Of a stretch of DNA of 64,000 nt, positions 36,617-46,386 are shown one piece after another. Position 1 is the first letter of the stretch; every line of letters begins with the position of its first letter. Origin of the DNA: Hyphomicrobium sp. (lineage in GTDB: Bacteria; Pseudomonadota; Alphaproteobacteria; Rhizobiales; Hyphomicrobiaceae); NCBI GenBank assembly GCA_030148425.1, contig JASBTM010000003.1:62001-126000 (forward strand), read 5' to 3'. The notes under the pieces are model-generated. The model was given only the letters and a program-made list of their open reading frames with translations. It had not been told where the DNA came from and ran no database searches. The position numbers were made by a program, and so were the translations under genes.

Positions 36617-37378
36617 TCAGGCCTTCAGCCGGTAGCCGGTCTTGAAGATCCACCAGACGATGGCCATGCAAACCGTGAGAAACACGAAGATCATAAGCAG
36701 GCTGACGCTGACGTTGACGTCCGAGATTTCGTAGAAGCTCCAGCGGAAACCGCTGATGAGATAGACCATCGGATTGAAGAGGGTGATGGTCTGCCATGCG
36801 GGCGGCAGCATCTTTAGCGAATAGAACGTGCCGCCAAGAAACACGAGCGGCGTGATGATGATCAGCGGCACGACCTGCAGCTTCTCGAAGCCGTCGGCCC
36901 ATACCCCGATTACGAAGCCAAGCATGCTGAAGGTCGCGGCGGTCAGAACGAGAAACGCGATCATCCAGAACGGGTGAGCGATATGGATCGGCACGAATAG
37001 GCTTGCCGTCGCGAGGATGAGCAGGCCGAGCAGGATGGCCTTCGTCATCGCCGCGCCGACGTAGCCGAGCACGATCTCGAAAGGGGAAATTGGGGCGGAC
37101 AGGTGCTCGTAGATCGTGCCGGTGAAGCGGGGGAAATAAATGCCGAACGAGGCGTTGGCCGTACTTTCCGTCAGCAGCGACAGCATAATGAGCCCCGGCA
37201 CGATAAATGAACCGTAGCTGACGCCGTCGATCGTCGAAATTCGAGAGCCGATAGCGGCGCCGAAGACGATGAAGTAGAGCGATGTCGAGAGGACCGGCGA
37301 GATCACGCTTTGCATCAGCGTGCGCTTCCACCGCGACATCTCGAAGATGTAAATGGCGCGAACCGCTTCGATGTTCAT
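36617..37378 (-). CDS. ABC-2 type transporter permease
   Basis: Membrane subunit of an ABC exporter, 253 residues with six predicted membrane segments and the ABC2_membrane signature region ([23 protein letters not shown]). It follows its ATPase gene with an ATGA overlap. Such NodIJ/DrrAB-like pairs export drugs, lipids or polysaccharides; the substrate here is unknown. The 3' end lies 9 bases from the convergent aldehyde dehydrogenase, where TGAAGGCC-N7-GGCCTTCA (36605-36627) forms a shared hairpin over both stops. Confidence 0.88.
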   Translation of the reverse strand: MNIEAVRAIYIFEMSRWKRTLMQSVISPVLSTSLYFIVFGAAIGSRISTIDGVSYGSFIVPGLIMLSLLTESTANASFGIYFPRFTGTIYEHLSAPISPFEIVLGYVGAAMTKAILLGLLILATASLFVPIHIAHPFWMIAFLVLTAATFSMLGFVIGVWADGFEKLQVVPLIIITPLVFLGGTFYSLKMLPPAWQTITLFNPMVYLISGFRWSFYEISDVNVSVSLLMIFVFLTVCMAIVWWIFKTGYRLKA

Positions 37379-38301
37379 CGCTTTGTCCTCACGAGATCGA
37401 CGAAAATGTCTTCGAGCGAGCTTTGTATTGTCGACAGATCCTTGAACGAAATTCCGGCGCCGCGCATGTCGTTCAGAAGTGCCGTGATGCCGGTGCGCTC
37501 AGCGCGTGTGTCGTAGGTGTAGACCAACTCGCTCTTGTCGACGCCGAATTGCAGATTGTAGGTCGTGAGCGCTTCGGGAATGACGTCGAGAGGCACGGAA
37601 AGCTGCAATTGAAGCTGCTTCTTGCCGAGCTTTCGCATCAGCTCGTTTTTCTCTTCGACCAGGATGATTTCGCCATTCGCAATGACGCCGACACGATCGG
37701 CCATCTCTTCGGCCTCTTCGATGTAGTGCGTCGTCAAGATGATCGTGACGCCCTTCTCGCGCATTTCGCGAACGACGTCCCACATCTCGCGGCGAAGCTC
37801 GACGTCGACGCCTGCTGTCGGCTCGTCGAGAAAGAGGATGCGAGGTTCGTGCGCCAGCGCCTTGGCAATGAGGAGGCGGCGTTTCATTCCGCCCGAGAGC
37901 GTCATGATGCGGGCGTCTTTCTTGTCCCAGAGCGAAAGATCACGGAGGACCTTCTCGACGAGCGCCGGGTTGCGTGGCTTTCCGAACAAGCCCCGGCTGA
38001 AATTCACCGTCGCCCATGGGGTCTCGAACATGTCGGTCGAGAGTTCCTGCGGGACCAGACCGATCATCGCGCGCACTGTGCGGTAGTCGGCGGCGATATC
38101 CTTGCCGTCCACGGTGATCGTCCCGGACGTTGGATTGACGATGCCGCAAATCGTGCCGATCAGCGTGGTCTTGCCAGCGCCGTTGGGGCCGAGCAATGCA
38201 AAGATCTCGCCTTGCTTGATCTCGAGATTGATATCTTTCAGCGCCTTAAAGCCGGACGCATAGGTCTTCGAAAGATTGGCGACGCGAATGATGTTGGTCA
38301 T
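37375..38301 (-). CDS. ABC transporter ATPase (multidrug/NodI/DrrA type)
   Basis: ATPase of the ABC-2 exporter, 308 residues, with Walker [11 protein letters not shown], signature [16 protein letters not shown], Walker [13 protein letters not shown] and switch His in [13 protein letters not shown]-terminal extension of about 90 residues ends in [10 protein letters not shown], typical of DrrA/CcmA-type exporters. Start 38301 ([10 protein letters not shown]) removes 14 residues of the track ORF. It is the first gene of the pair. Confidence 0.9.
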   Translation of the reverse strand: MTNIIRVANLSKTYASGFKALKDINLEIKQGEIFALLGPNGAGKTTLIGTICGIVNPTSGTITVDGKDIAADYRTVRAMIGLVPQELSTDMFETPWATVNFSRGLFGKPRNPALVEKVLRDLSLWDKKDARIMTLSGGMKRRLLIAKALAHEPRILFLDEPTAGVDVELRREMWDVVREMREKGVTIILTTHYIEEAEEMADRVGVIANGEIILVEEKNELMRKLGKKQLQLQLSVPLDVIPEALTTYNLQFGVDKSELVYTYDTRAERTGITALLNDMRGAGISFKDLSTIQSSLEDIFVDLVRTKR

Positions 38302-38393
38302 CTTCGGACTCTTGGGCTGCGGGGAGAGACGCCGGCACGGCATCGCAGTGTCGTGCGCCTGTTGTCAACGCTCTCCCTCGCTTCGCACCAAAC

Positions 38394-41300
38394 TTATTCC
38401 GCAGGCGCCGGTGCCACATGACCGTGTGTGTCATGTGACGAAGCGACGGGGGCCGCGACGCCGCCTGCGTGGGCCAGCGGCTTGTTGCCGCTGAGTTTGC
38501 GTAGGATCACGTAGAAGACCGGTGTCAAGAAGATGCCGAACATCGTCACGCCGATCATACCTGAGAACACGGCAATACCCATCGCCTGGCGCATTTCGGC
38601 GCCAGCGCCGACCGACGTGACGAGCGGCACCACGCCCATGATGAAGGCCATGGACGTCATCAAGATCGGACGCAGACGGAGGCGGCTCGCCTCCACGGCA
38701 GCCTGCACGGGGTTGCGTCCCGCAAGCTCCAGTTCGCGCGCGAATTCGACAATCAGAATAGCGTTTTTCGCTGACAATCCGACAAGCACGATCAGACCGA
38801 TCTGCGTGAAGACGTTGTTATCTCCATGCGAAAGATAAACGCCCGTTATGGCCGCCAGCAACCCCATCGGAACGATGAGGATGATCGATAGTGGCAAAAC
38901 AAGGCTTTCATACTGAGCGGCGAGCACAAGGAACACAAGGAAGACCGACAGCGGAAACACCCAGATCCCCGAGTTACCGGCGATGATTTCCTGATACGTC
39001 AGGTCCGTCCATTCGAAGCCGATGCCCTTCGGGAGGACTTCCGCCGCGATGCGCTCGACCGCGGCTTTCGCCTGACCGGAGGAATATCCGGGAGCCGCGC
39101 CACCATTGACGTCGGCCGTCAGGAAGCCGTTGTAGCGCATGGCGCGCTCCGGCCCGGCGATCTGCTTGACGTTGAGCAGCGCGGACAATTGGATCATCGC
39201 ACCCGTGTTCGAACGGACTTTTAGTAAGCCGATGTCCTCGGGCCGCGCACGGAATTTCGCATCGGCCTGGACGCGCACAGAATAAGTGCGGCCGAATTTG
39301 TTGAAGTCGTTGACGTAGAGCGATCCAAGATACACCTGCATCGTGTCGAAGACGTCCTGCACCGCGACGCCGAGCTGACGCGCCTTCGTACGATCGATTG
39401 CGGCGTAGAGCTGCGGGACGTTGACCTGGTACGACGTAAAGATGCCCGCGAGTTCAGGCGCTTTGTTCAAGGCAGCCGTAAACGCGTTCATGCCATCGGT
39501 CAGTGCGTCATAGCCAAGGCCTGCGCGGTCTTCGACCTGTAGCTTGAAGCCGCCGATGGTGCCGAGGCCCTGGACGGGCGGTGGCGGGAACATGACGATG
39601 AACGCGTCCTTGATGACCGCGTATTCCTGATTGAGCTTGCCGGCGATCGCGCCGCCGCTGAGGTCGGGAGAGCGACGCTCATCGAATGGCTTCAACGTCG
39701 CGAAGACGATGCCCGAGTTCGAGCTGTTCGTGAAACCGTTGATCGAGAGTCCGGGGAAGGCGACGGCGCTTTCGACGCCCGGCGTTTTTAGCGTGATATC
39801 GCTCATGCGCCGGATGACATCTTCCGTGCGGTCGAGCGTGGCGCCATCGGGAAGCTGCGCAAAGCCGACGAGATACTGTTTATCCTGCCCGGGCACGAAG
39901 CCGCCGGGGACAGCCTTGAACAGGCCGACCGTGACGCCGATCAGCACGAGGTAGATAAAGAAGGCGATAGCTTTGTGGCCCAGCACTCGGCGGACACCGC
40001 CGCTGTAGGCGTTCGAGCCCCAGCTAAAGGCTTTGTTGAAGCGTCGGAAAAACCAGCCCAAGGCGAAGTCCATCGCCTTCGACAACCAGTCTTTGGGCTG
40101 GTCATGGCCCTTGAGAAGAAGTGCTGCGAGCGCGGGAGAGAGCGTCAGCGAGTTTATCGCCGAGATGACGGTCGAGATCGCAATCGTCAGTGCGAACTGT
40201 TTGTAGAACTGCCCTGTCAGGCCGGTGATGAGCGCGAGAGGGACGAACACCGCAACGAGCACCAGAGCGATGGCGACGATCGGGCCGGAGACTTCGCGCA
40301 TGGCTTGAATGGTTGCTTCGCGCGCGGGCAGGCCGTTCTCGATATTTCGCTCGACGTTCTCCACGACGACGATGGCGTCATCGACGACGATGCCGATCGC
40401 GAGCACGAGGCCGAACAGCGTCAGCGCGTTGATCGAAAATCCGAAGATGTGCATCACCGCGAAGGTGCCGATGATCGACACGGGCACCGCAATAAGGGGG
40501 ATGACCGAGGCACGCCACGTCTGGAGGAAGAGAATGACGACGAGGACAACCAGCGCCACGGCTTCGAGAAGCGTGTGGATCACGGCTTCAATCGAGGCGC
40601 GCACGAACTGCGTCGGATCATAAACGATGCGGTAGTCGACGCCTTCCGGCATGTACTGTTTGAGTTCCGCCATCGTCTTGCGGACGTTGTCCGAGATCTC
40701 GATAGCGTTCGAGCCGGGAGACTGGGAAATCGGAATGGCGACGGCCTGCTTGTTGTCGAGCAGCGAGCGCAACGAATAGTCCGCCGCGCCAAGCTCGATC
40801 CGCGCAATATCGCGCAGTCGCGTAACCTGATTGTTTGGACCCGCCTTGACGACGATATCGCCGAATTCTTCCTCCGACGCGAGGCGGCCTTGAGCGTTCA
40901 CCGATAGCTGGAAATCGAGATTGGGGAGCGACGGCGAGGAACCAACGACACCGACGGCCGCCTGCACGTTCTCAGCGCGAACCGCATTTGCGATGTCCAT
41001 TGCGGAAAGCCCAAGCTCGGCGGCCTTCGCCGGATCGACCCAGACGCGCATCGAATAGTCGCCCGAGCCGAACAACTGCACATCGCCGACGCCATCAATG
41101 CGCGCTAGGCGATCCTTGATGTTGATCACCGCGTAGTTCCGCAGATACGTCATATCGTAGCGGTCGTTCGGCGACAGCAAGTGAACGACCATTGTCAGGT
41201 CGGGCGAGGCCTTGATCGTCGTGATGCCGAGCGCGCGAACATCTTGCGGAAGGCGCGGTTCTGCCTGCGATACACGGTTCTGGACGAGCTGTTGCGCCTT

Positions 41301-41609
41301 GTCGGGGTCGGTGCCGAGCCGAAAGGTGACGGTGAGGGTCATCAGGCCGTCGGTCGTCGCCTGGCTGCTCATGTAAAGCATGCCTTCGACGCCGTTGATC
41401 TGCTCTTCGATCGGAGTCGCGACGGTTTCCGCGATGACCTTCGGGTTGGCGCCTGGGTAGTTGGCGCGAACCACCACCTGTGGCGGCACGACCTCGGGAT
41501 ATTCCGAGATCGGCATCGCGGGCAGCGAAATCAGGCCGCCGAGGAAGATGAGAGTCGACAGCACGCCTGCGAAGATCGGGCGGTCGATGAAGAACGTCGA
41601 GATATTCAT
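38394..41609 (-). CDS. RND efflux pump inner-membrane transporter (HAE-1, AcrB/MexF type)
   Basis: Proton-driven drug exporter of the hydrophobe/amphiphile RND family. The 1071-residue protein has the N-terminal MNISTFFIDRPIFAGVLS, twelve membrane segments in two repeats, and the proton-relay aspartate pair in GLVLAIGIVVDDAIVVVENVER. Its best stylistic match is MexF-like transporters. It follows the membrane-fusion gene by 35 bases; no outer-membrane TolC/OprM gene is linked, so the pump must borrow one. Confidence 0.94.
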   Translation of the reverse strand: MNISTFFIDRPIFAGVLSTLIFLGGLISLPAMPISEYPEVVPPQVVVRANYPGANPKVIAETVATPIEEQINGVEGMLYMSSQATTDGLMTLTVTFRLGTDPDKAQQLVQNRVSQAEPRLPQDVRALGITTIKASPDLTMVVHLLSPNDRYDMTYLRNYAVINIKDRLARIDGVGDVQLFGSGDYSMRVWVDPAKAAELGLSAMDIANAVRAENVQAAVGVVGSSPSLPNLDFQLSVNAQGRLASEEEFGDIVVKAGPNNQVTRLRDIARIELGAADYSLRSLLDNKQAVAIPISQSPGSNAIEISDNVRKTMAELKQYMPEGVDYRIVYDPTQFVRASIEAVIHTLLEAVALVVLVVILFLQTWRASVIPLIAVPVSIIGTFAVMHIFGFSINALTLFGLVLAIGIVVDDAIVVVENVERNIENGLPAREATIQAMREVSGPIVAIALVLVAVFVPLALITGLTGQFYKQFALTIAISTVISAINSLTLSPALAALLLKGHDQPKDWLSKAMDFALGWFFRRFNKAFSWGSNAYSGGVRRVLGHKAIAFFIYLVLIGVTVGLFKAVPGGFVPGQDKQYLVGFAQLPDGATLDRTEDVIRRMSDITLKTPGVESAVAFPGLSINGFTNSSNSGIVFATLKPFDERRSPDLSGGAIAGKLNQEYAVIKDAFIVMFPPPPVQGLGTIGGFKLQVEDRAGLGYDALTDGMNAFTAALNKAPELAGIFTSYQVNVPQLYAAIDRTKARQLGVAVQDVFDTMQVYLGSLYVNDFNKFGRTYSVRVQADAKFRARPEDIGLLKVRSNTGAMIQLSALLNVKQIAGPERAMRYNGFLTADVNGGAAPGYSSGQAKAAVERIAAEVLPKGIGFEWTDLTYQEIIAGNSGIWVFPLSVFLVFLVLAAQYESLVLPLSIILIVPMGLLAAITGVYLSHGDNNVFTQIGLIVLVGLSAKNAILIVEFARELELAGRNPVQAAVEASRLRLRPILMTSMAFIMGVVPLVTSVGAGAEMRQAMGIAVFSGMIGVTMFGIFLTPVFYVILRKLSGNKPLAHAGGVAAPVASSHDTHGHVAPAPAE

Positions 41610-41644
41610 AACGGGCGTGCTCGATTAGGTTGGCGCGAAAATTC

Positions 41645-42850
41645 CTATCGCTGCGGAATATCTGCGGCTGCGTGTTCTTCTGAAATGGCCTGGCCGTCTA
41701 TGGCCACCTGTTCCGGAGCGACTTCGTCTCCCGGCTTCACATGCTGCAGTCCGGCGACGATGACGCGATCGCCGGCATTGAGGCCATTGGTGACGATGCG
41801 GAGATTGTCGGTCATCGCGCCGAGCTTGACCTCGCGGTAAGCGGTCTTGTTGTCCTTGCCGACGATCATCACGTACTTCTTGTCCTGATCGGTGCCGATG
41901 GCCCGTTCGCTGATGGCGAGAACCGGCGCAGACTTCGGCTGAGCCAACCGGACGCGAACGAACTGACCCGCAATGAGGCGTCCGTCGGTGTTGTCGAACG
42001 TTGCGCGGAGACGAACGGTGCCGCTCGCGACATCGACCTTATTGTCGATGAGTTGCAGCGTGCCGGGCCGCCAAACGCCTTCGTTCGCAGCCGTGGACAT
42101 TTCGACGGGAATCTTTTCGACATGCGCCGTGGCGTTGGCTTCCGGCGAGAGCGTTGCGAGCGCCTTGGCGACTACGTTCTCGTCGGCGTTGAAGCTCGCA
42201 TAGATCGGGTTGACCGAGACGAGCGATGTCAGCAGCGGAGCGTTCGGTCCAGCTTCGACGAGGTTGCCGACCGTGATCTCACGGCGGCCGACGCGGCCCG
42301 AAACGGGGGCGCGGACTTCCGTCCATTCTAGATTGAGCTTCGCGGTCCGGAGCGCGGCTTCGGCGCTCTTGAGGTTCGCGACGGCGGCATCGTAGGCGTT
42401 GGCGCGGGTATCCAATTCGCGTTCCGAAAGCGCGTCGCCGATGATCTTGCGCGCGCGGGCGACGTCCGCCTTCGTGAAGACGACCTGGGCCTGGGCGGCT
42501 CCCACGACGCCGTTCAGGCGTTCGACTTCCGCGGCGTACGGCGAAGGATCGATCGTAACAAGGGAATCGCCGGCCTTTACCAGCGAGCCTTCGCGGAAGT
42601 GAATGGCGACGATCTGCCCGGCGACGCGGGGACGAAGATCGACCCGCTCGATGGCTTCGAGACGGCCGGAGAACTCATCCCAAGTGTTTGCTTCTCGCGG
42701 CGTGACGGTGGCGACGGAAACCGAGGGAAGTGCCTGGCCCTTCGCATCCTGTGCGAACGTCGCGTCGAAGGGCACCGCTACGAATGCTATCGCCGCCGCG
42801 GACGCTAAAAGTCCGACTAAAAACTTGGATCCACCTTTGACGGGCATCAT
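41645..42850 (-). CDS. RND efflux membrane-fusion (periplasmic adaptor) protein
   Basis: Adaptor linking the RND transporter to an outer-membrane channel. The 401-residue protein has a signal sequence ending near DATFAQ, a split biotinyl-lipoyl domain (VDLRPRVAGQIVAIHFREGSLVKAGD ... VRAPVSGRVGRREITVGNLV), a coiled-coil hairpin between them and a beta-barrel domain. Start 42850 (or the next Met at 42847) follows AAGGA; the track ORF's first 26 residues are unlikely. A recognisable promoter and TetR operator lie about 360 bases upstream. Confidence 0.92.
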   Translation of the reverse strand: MMPVKGGSKFLVGLLASAAAIAFVAVPFDATFAQDAKGQALPSVSVATVTPREANTWDEFSGRLEAIERVDLRPRVAGQIVAIHFREGSLVKAGDSLVTIDPSPYAAEVERLNGVVGAAQAQVVFTKADVARARKIIGDALSERELDTRANAYDAAVANLKSAEAALRTAKLNLEWTEVRAPVSGRVGRREITVGNLVEAGPNAPLLTSLVSVNPIYASFNADENVVAKALATLSPEANATAHVEKIPVEMSTAANEGVWRPGTLQLIDNKVDVASGTVRLRATFDNTDGRLIAGQFVRVRLAQPKSAPVLAISERAIGTDQDKKYVMIVGKDNKTAYREVKLGAMTDNLRIVTNGLNAGDRVIVAGLQHVKPGDEVAPEQVAIDGQAISEEHAAADIPQR

Positions 42851-42970
42851 CGATTCCTTGAATGTTTGCTGGCATTCGGCCCAAGGCCATCGTCCCCTTG
42901 CGGTGAGGCCTTGAGCACGCGTGTTCATTGGGAGCGTTGCGATGAGACGAGGTGAGTTCGCCGGACGCGT

Positions 42971-43180
42971 TCAGGAGAAATTGTCGAGGCTCAACCCCGG
43001 AAGCCAACGGCCACCCTGTTCGTCGTCCCGAGAGGAAATCTCAGGCGCACGGTATCCACAGGCGGATACAACGTATGGAGTGTGATCTTCGTCAGACGTC
43101 GCGCTGGTCGTCCGGGTGGAAAACCACCCCGCGAAACCCCGAAGGGCCGCTGCGGTCGTGTAAGAGAGAGAGCTTTTCAT
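42971..43180 (-). CDS. Possible small ORF in the RND pump leader
   Basis: A 69-codon frame starting MKSSLSYTTAAALRG lies about 30 bases downstream of the predicted pump transcription start and ends 120 bases before the adaptor gene. The ribosome site is weak and I recognise no family. It may be a leader peptide, a small protein or chance. Confidence 0.22.
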   Translation of the reverse strand: MKSSLSYTTAAALRGFAGWFSTRTTSATSDEDHTPYVVSACGYRAPEISSRDDEQGGRWLPGLSLDNFS

Positions 43181-43194
43181 GACCCGCGAATTCC

Positions 43195-43226
43195 CCTATA
43201 TATGTACCGAGTGGTACGGATATAGG
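43195..43226. promoter_or_regulatory. TetR operator 1
   Basis: CCTATATATGTACC-GAGT-GGTACGGATATAGG is a 32-bp inverted repeat matching at 12 of 14 paired positions. It covers the -10 box of the pump promoter. Confidence 0.75.
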
Positions 43227-43255
43227 CAAGCCGAAGGTGCTGTCAACTGCTATTT

Positions 43256-43269
43256 GTACTGATGAGTAC
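43256..43269. promoter_or_regulatory. TetR operator 2
   Basis: GTACT-GATG-AGTAC repeats the core GTAC(Y)-N4-(R)GTAC of operator 1, with the flank TATTTGTACTGATGAGTACGGA aligning to operator 1. It lies 27 bases before the preferred tetR start, consistent with autoregulation. Confidence 0.65.
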
Positions 43270-43296
43270 GGAATGTACAGTGACTCGACAAAGAAA

Positions 43297-43908
43297 ATGA
43301 AGACCGGGAGAGAAGCGGTGCAAAAAGGCCGCCCTAGGGAATTCGACGCCGAGATGGCGCTCGACAAGGCGCTGCATGTGTTTTGGGAGCGCGGATACGA
43401 GGGCACGTCGCTTACCGACCTCACCGAGGCGATGGGCATAAGCCGGCCGAGCCTTTACGCCGCATTTGGCAACAAGGAAGAGCTGTTTCGGCGCGCGCTA
43501 GACCGCTACGCGGAAAAAGGGCCGGGCTCCGTCCATGCAGAAGCGCTTGCAGAACCTACCGCGCGGAAAGTCGTCGAGCATCTTTTGCGTTCGGTGGCGT
43601 CGTCCGTCACCGATCCGTGCCATCCTGCGGGCTGTCTCGCGGTTCAAGGTGCGTTGACGTGCAGTTCTGCTGCGGATTCCGTCAAGCAGGAACTCACGAA
43701 ACGGCGTTTGGAGGGGGAAGAGAACCTTCGTAGGCGTTTCGAAAGGGCAAAGGCTGAAGGCGATCTCAGTCCCCAGTGCAGTCCCGAATCTCTGGCGTGC
43801 TACGTGATTACGGTGACGCAAGGAATGTCGGTTCAGGCCTCAGGCGGGGCGTCGCGCGCGGATCTCCTTGCTGTTGTCGATTTGGCGCTAAAAGCTTGGC
43901 CGGTTTAA
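43297..43908 (+). CDS. TetR/AcrR-family repressor
   Basis: A 203-residue regulator with the TetR HTH (ALDKALHVFWERGYEGTSLTDLTEAMGISRPSLYAAFGNKEELF) and a C-terminal ligand domain with HPAGCLAVQGAL, typical of TetR_C_16-like members. It is divergent from the RND pump genes and two matching operators lie between them, so it very likely represses the pump and itself. Start is uncertain: 43297 (MKTGREAV) or 43273. Confidence 0.88.
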   Translation: MKTGREAVQKGRPREFDAEMALDKALHVFWERGYEGTSLTDLTEAMGISRPSLYAAFGNKEELFRRALDRYAEKGPGSVHAEALAEPTARKVVEHLLRSVASSVTDPCHPAGCLAVQGALTCSSAADSVKQELTKRRLEGEENLRRRFERAKAEGDLSPQCSPESLACYVITVTQGMSVQASGGASRADLLAVVDLALKAWPV

Positions 43909-44062
43909 CGGCGCGGCGCGGGACCAAGTCTAGCTATTATTGTCAAGTCTTGTACGTCGTGTCGCGGACGGCCACCTGTCGGCGGTGGCTCGTAATATCA
44001 CGCGGAGCGATTGGATGATCCCCTGGTTCACTGCCAGCGAGAGCGGCAAGGTATTTCCTCGT

Positions 44063-45346
44063 ATGGATAGCCGCTGTGCAGCGCTGTTTCTTTCAATTCT
44101 TGCGCTCTCGCCGCTGGCGATTGCTGACGGGCGTCCGGCGGCAGCCGAACCCGCCGAAGGATCGTGTCCGGGAGGAAACGCTGGCCTTACGCTTCCAAAG
44201 GGTTTTTGCGCGACGGTGTTCGCCGACAATCTCGGCGCGCCCAGGCATCTCGCCGTCGCACAGGATGGCACGGTTTACGTCAACAACCGGCGGCGCGGCG
44301 GCGAGCCTTCGTTACTCGCGCTCAAGGATACGAAGGGCGCGGGCAAGGCCGATGTGATCGAGACATTCGGGCCGCCCGGAGGCGGCGGCACGGGTATCGG
44401 CGTTTACAAGAATTGGGTTTACGTCGAACTCGGCGACGAGATCGTGCGCTACGAATTGAAGCCCGGCGACGTCTCGCCCAAGGGCAAGCCGGAAGTCATC
44501 GTGTCGAAGCTTCCGATTGACGGCGATCACAACTCGAGGCCGTTCGCGATCAACGACAAGGGTGAGCTTTTCGTCGATCTCGGCTCTGCGACGAATTCAT
44601 GTCAGCGGGATAATCGCGCCGAGGAGTCGCCGGGCGTCGATCCGTGCGTGGAACTCGAGACGAGAGCAGGGATCTGGCGTTTTTCCGCCGACAAGCCGGG
44701 CCAGGTTTTCTCTGCGGCAGAGCGTTTCGCGACGGGATTGCGCAACGCCGAAGGGATCGACTTCGACGAAGCGGACCGGGTTTTTGCTACTCAGCACGGC
44801 CGTGACCAGCTCTATGAGAACTGGCCAAAGCTCTATTCGTCGGAGCGTGGTTCGGAGCTGCCTGCCGAGGTTCTGGTCGAGGCTCGCGAAGGCGGCGATT
44901 ACGGCTGGCCCTACTGCTACCAGGACGGTTTTCAACAGAAGCTGGTTCTTGCGCCGGAATATGGCGGAGACGGCGGCAAGGCGGTCGGCCGATGCGCGGA
45001 CAAGCTGCCTCCGGTCGCGGCGTTTCCGGGGCATTGGGCGCCGAACGATCTCAAGATCTACAAAGCGAAGCAGTTTCCTGAAACCTATCGCGGCGGGGCA
45101 TTCATTGCGTTTCACGGCTCGTGGAACCGCTCGTCCGGCGGCCAGCAGGGCTATAATGTCGTGTTCCAGCCACTGAAGGATGGGAAGGCCTCCGGCTCTT
45201 ATATCGTTTTCGCCGATGGATTCCGGAACGGAGACGGAACGGGGACCGAGCATCGTCCGACGGGGCTTGCGGTCGGGCCTGACGGTGCGCTTTACGTTGC
45301 CGACGACGCTGGCGGCCGGATATGGCGCATCGTCTACAAGGGATGA
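44063..45346 (+). CDS. Sorbosone/PQQ-type soluble sugar dehydrogenase, periplasmic
   Basis: A beta-propeller dehydrogenase of the glucose/sorbosone dehydrogenase (GSDH) family. The 427-residue precursor begins MDSRCAALFLSILAL with a signal peptide ending near AAAEP, then NLGAPRHLAVAQDGTVYVNN, TGLRNAEGIDFD, EGGDYGWPYCYQDGF and FIAFHGSWNRS. Members oxidise sugars with PQQ in the periplasm, but many bacterial ones have no known substrate. It sits directly before hpnA (38-base gap) in the same direction; a role in hopanoid head-group chemistry is only a guess. The track start adds 41 residues before the signal peptide. Confidence 0.75.
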   Translation: MDSRCAALFLSILALSPLAIADGRPAAAEPAEGSCPGGNAGLTLPKGFCATVFADNLGAPRHLAVAQDGTVYVNNRRRGGEPSLLALKDTKGAGKADVIETFGPPGGGGTGIGVYKNWVYVELGDEIVRYELKPGDVSPKGKPEVIVSKLPIDGDHNSRPFAINDKGELFVDLGSATNSCQRDNRAEESPGVDPCVELETRAGIWRFSADKPGQVFSAAERFATGLRNAEGIDFDEADRVFATQHGRDQLYENWPKLYSSERGSELPAEVLVEAREGGDYGWPYCYQDGFQQKLVLAPEYGGDGGKAVGRCADKLPPVAAFPGHWAPNDLKIYKAKQFPETYRGGAFIAFHGSWNRSSGGQQGYNVVFQPLKDGKASGSYIVFADGFRNGDGTGTEHRPTGLAVGPDGALYVADDAGGRIWRIVYKG

Positions 45347-45384
45347 CGTTTCAATCTTGATGGCGAACGGGGCGCGGCGGCGAC

Positions 45385-46386
45385 GTGGTAGCAAAAGACA
45401 TCGCGTTCCTGACGGGCGCTTCGGGGTTCGTCGGTTCCGCAGTCGCGCGGAAGCTTCTCGATGAAGGGTTCGCCGTGCGCGCGCTCGTTCGCAAGAGCAG
45501 CAATCGCGCGAACCTCGCTGGCATCGATCTCGACGTTGTCGAAGGCGATATCCGTGATGCGGCGCTGATCCAGAAAGCGATGGCTGGCGTCCGGCAGGTT
45601 TTTCACGTTGCGGCCGACTATCGGCTTTGGGCGCCCGATCCGCAGGAGATCATCAAGACAAATACCGATGGCACGCGGGCCATCATGCGCGCGGCGCTGG
45701 CGTCGGGCGTCGAGCGCATCGCCTATACGTCGAGCGTGGCGACGCTTCGCTTGAGCGACGACGGCACGCCGTCGGATGAGACGATGCCGTTGTCGGCGGA
45801 AAATGCCATCGGGGCTTATAAGAAAAGCAAAGTGCTTGCCGAACGGCTCGTCGAGCGCATGGTTGCCGAGGAAGGGCTTCCAGCGGTTATCGTTAATCCT
45901 TCGACCCCTATCGGTCCTCGCGACGTCCGGCCGACGCCCACGGGACGCATCGTCGTCGAGGCTGCGGCGGGGCGCATGCCCGCTTATGTCGAGACGGGTT
46001 TGAACCTCGTGCACGTCGATGATGTTGCGGACGGTCACGTTGCCGCCTTGAAGAAGGGGCGAACTGGCGAACGGTATATTCTGGGGGGACAGGATATGAC
46101 GCTTGGGCAAATGCTTGCCGAAATAGCGACGCTCGCGGGACGACGGCCGCCCACGATCAAGTTGCCGCGTTCATTGATTTATCCGATCGCGTACGGCGCG
46201 GAAACGGCGGCGCGTATCACCGGACGAGAGCCGTTCGCGACCGTCGATGGCTTGCGCATGGCGAAATACAAAATGTTCTTCTCGTCAGCCAAGGCGGAGC
46301 GGGAGCTGGGATACCGTGCGCGGCCCGCACGTGAAGCGCTGGCCGAAGCGTTTCAATGGTTTCGGTCGGAAGGGTATTTCAAGTGA
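45385..46386 (+). CDS. hpnA: Hopanoid-associated sugar epimerase HpnA
   Basis: NAD-binding extended SDR of 333 residues (FLTGASGFVGSAVARKLL, YTSSVATL, YKKSKVLAERLV) belonging to the HpnA branch of NDP-sugar epimerases found at the head of hopanoid clusters. It is presumed to modify a sugar for hopanoid head groups, though the reaction is unproven. The GTG start gives MVAKDIAFLTGA. Its stop overlaps hpnB as GTGA, starting a tightly coupled run of genes to hpnG. Confidence 0.9.
   Translation: MVAKDIAFLTGASGFVGSAVARKLLDEGFAVRALVRKSSNRANLAGIDLDVVEGDIRDAALIQKAMAGVRQVFHVAADYRLWAPDPQEIIKTNTDGTRAIMRAALASGVERIAYTSSVATLRLSDDGTPSDETMPLSAENAIGAYKKSKVLAERLVERMVAEEGLPAVIVNPSTPIGPRDVRPTPTGRIVVEAAAGRMPAYVETGLNLVHVDDVADGHVAALKKGRTGERYILGGQDMTLGQMLAEIATLAGRRPPTIKLPRSLIYPIAYGAETAARITGREPFATVDGLRMAKYKMFFSSAKAERELGYRARPAREALAEAFQWFRSEGYFK

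Larger units (their letters stand above)
42851..43296. promoter_or_regulatory. Divergent control region of RND pump and TetR gene
   Basis: This 446-base region holds two operators, a sigma70-like promoter for the pump on the minus strand and a long (about 360-base) pump leader with one possible small ORF. The minus-strand promoter is TTGACA (complement of 43241-43246), 16 bases, then TATATC (complement of 43219-43224). Its -10 box falls inside operator 1, so repressor binding would block pump transcription. Confidence 0.65.

Noticed and set aside
39975-40907. 310-codon plus-strand ORF within the RND transporter
   Set aside because: Antisense shadow rich in Arg/Asp/His with no fold signal.
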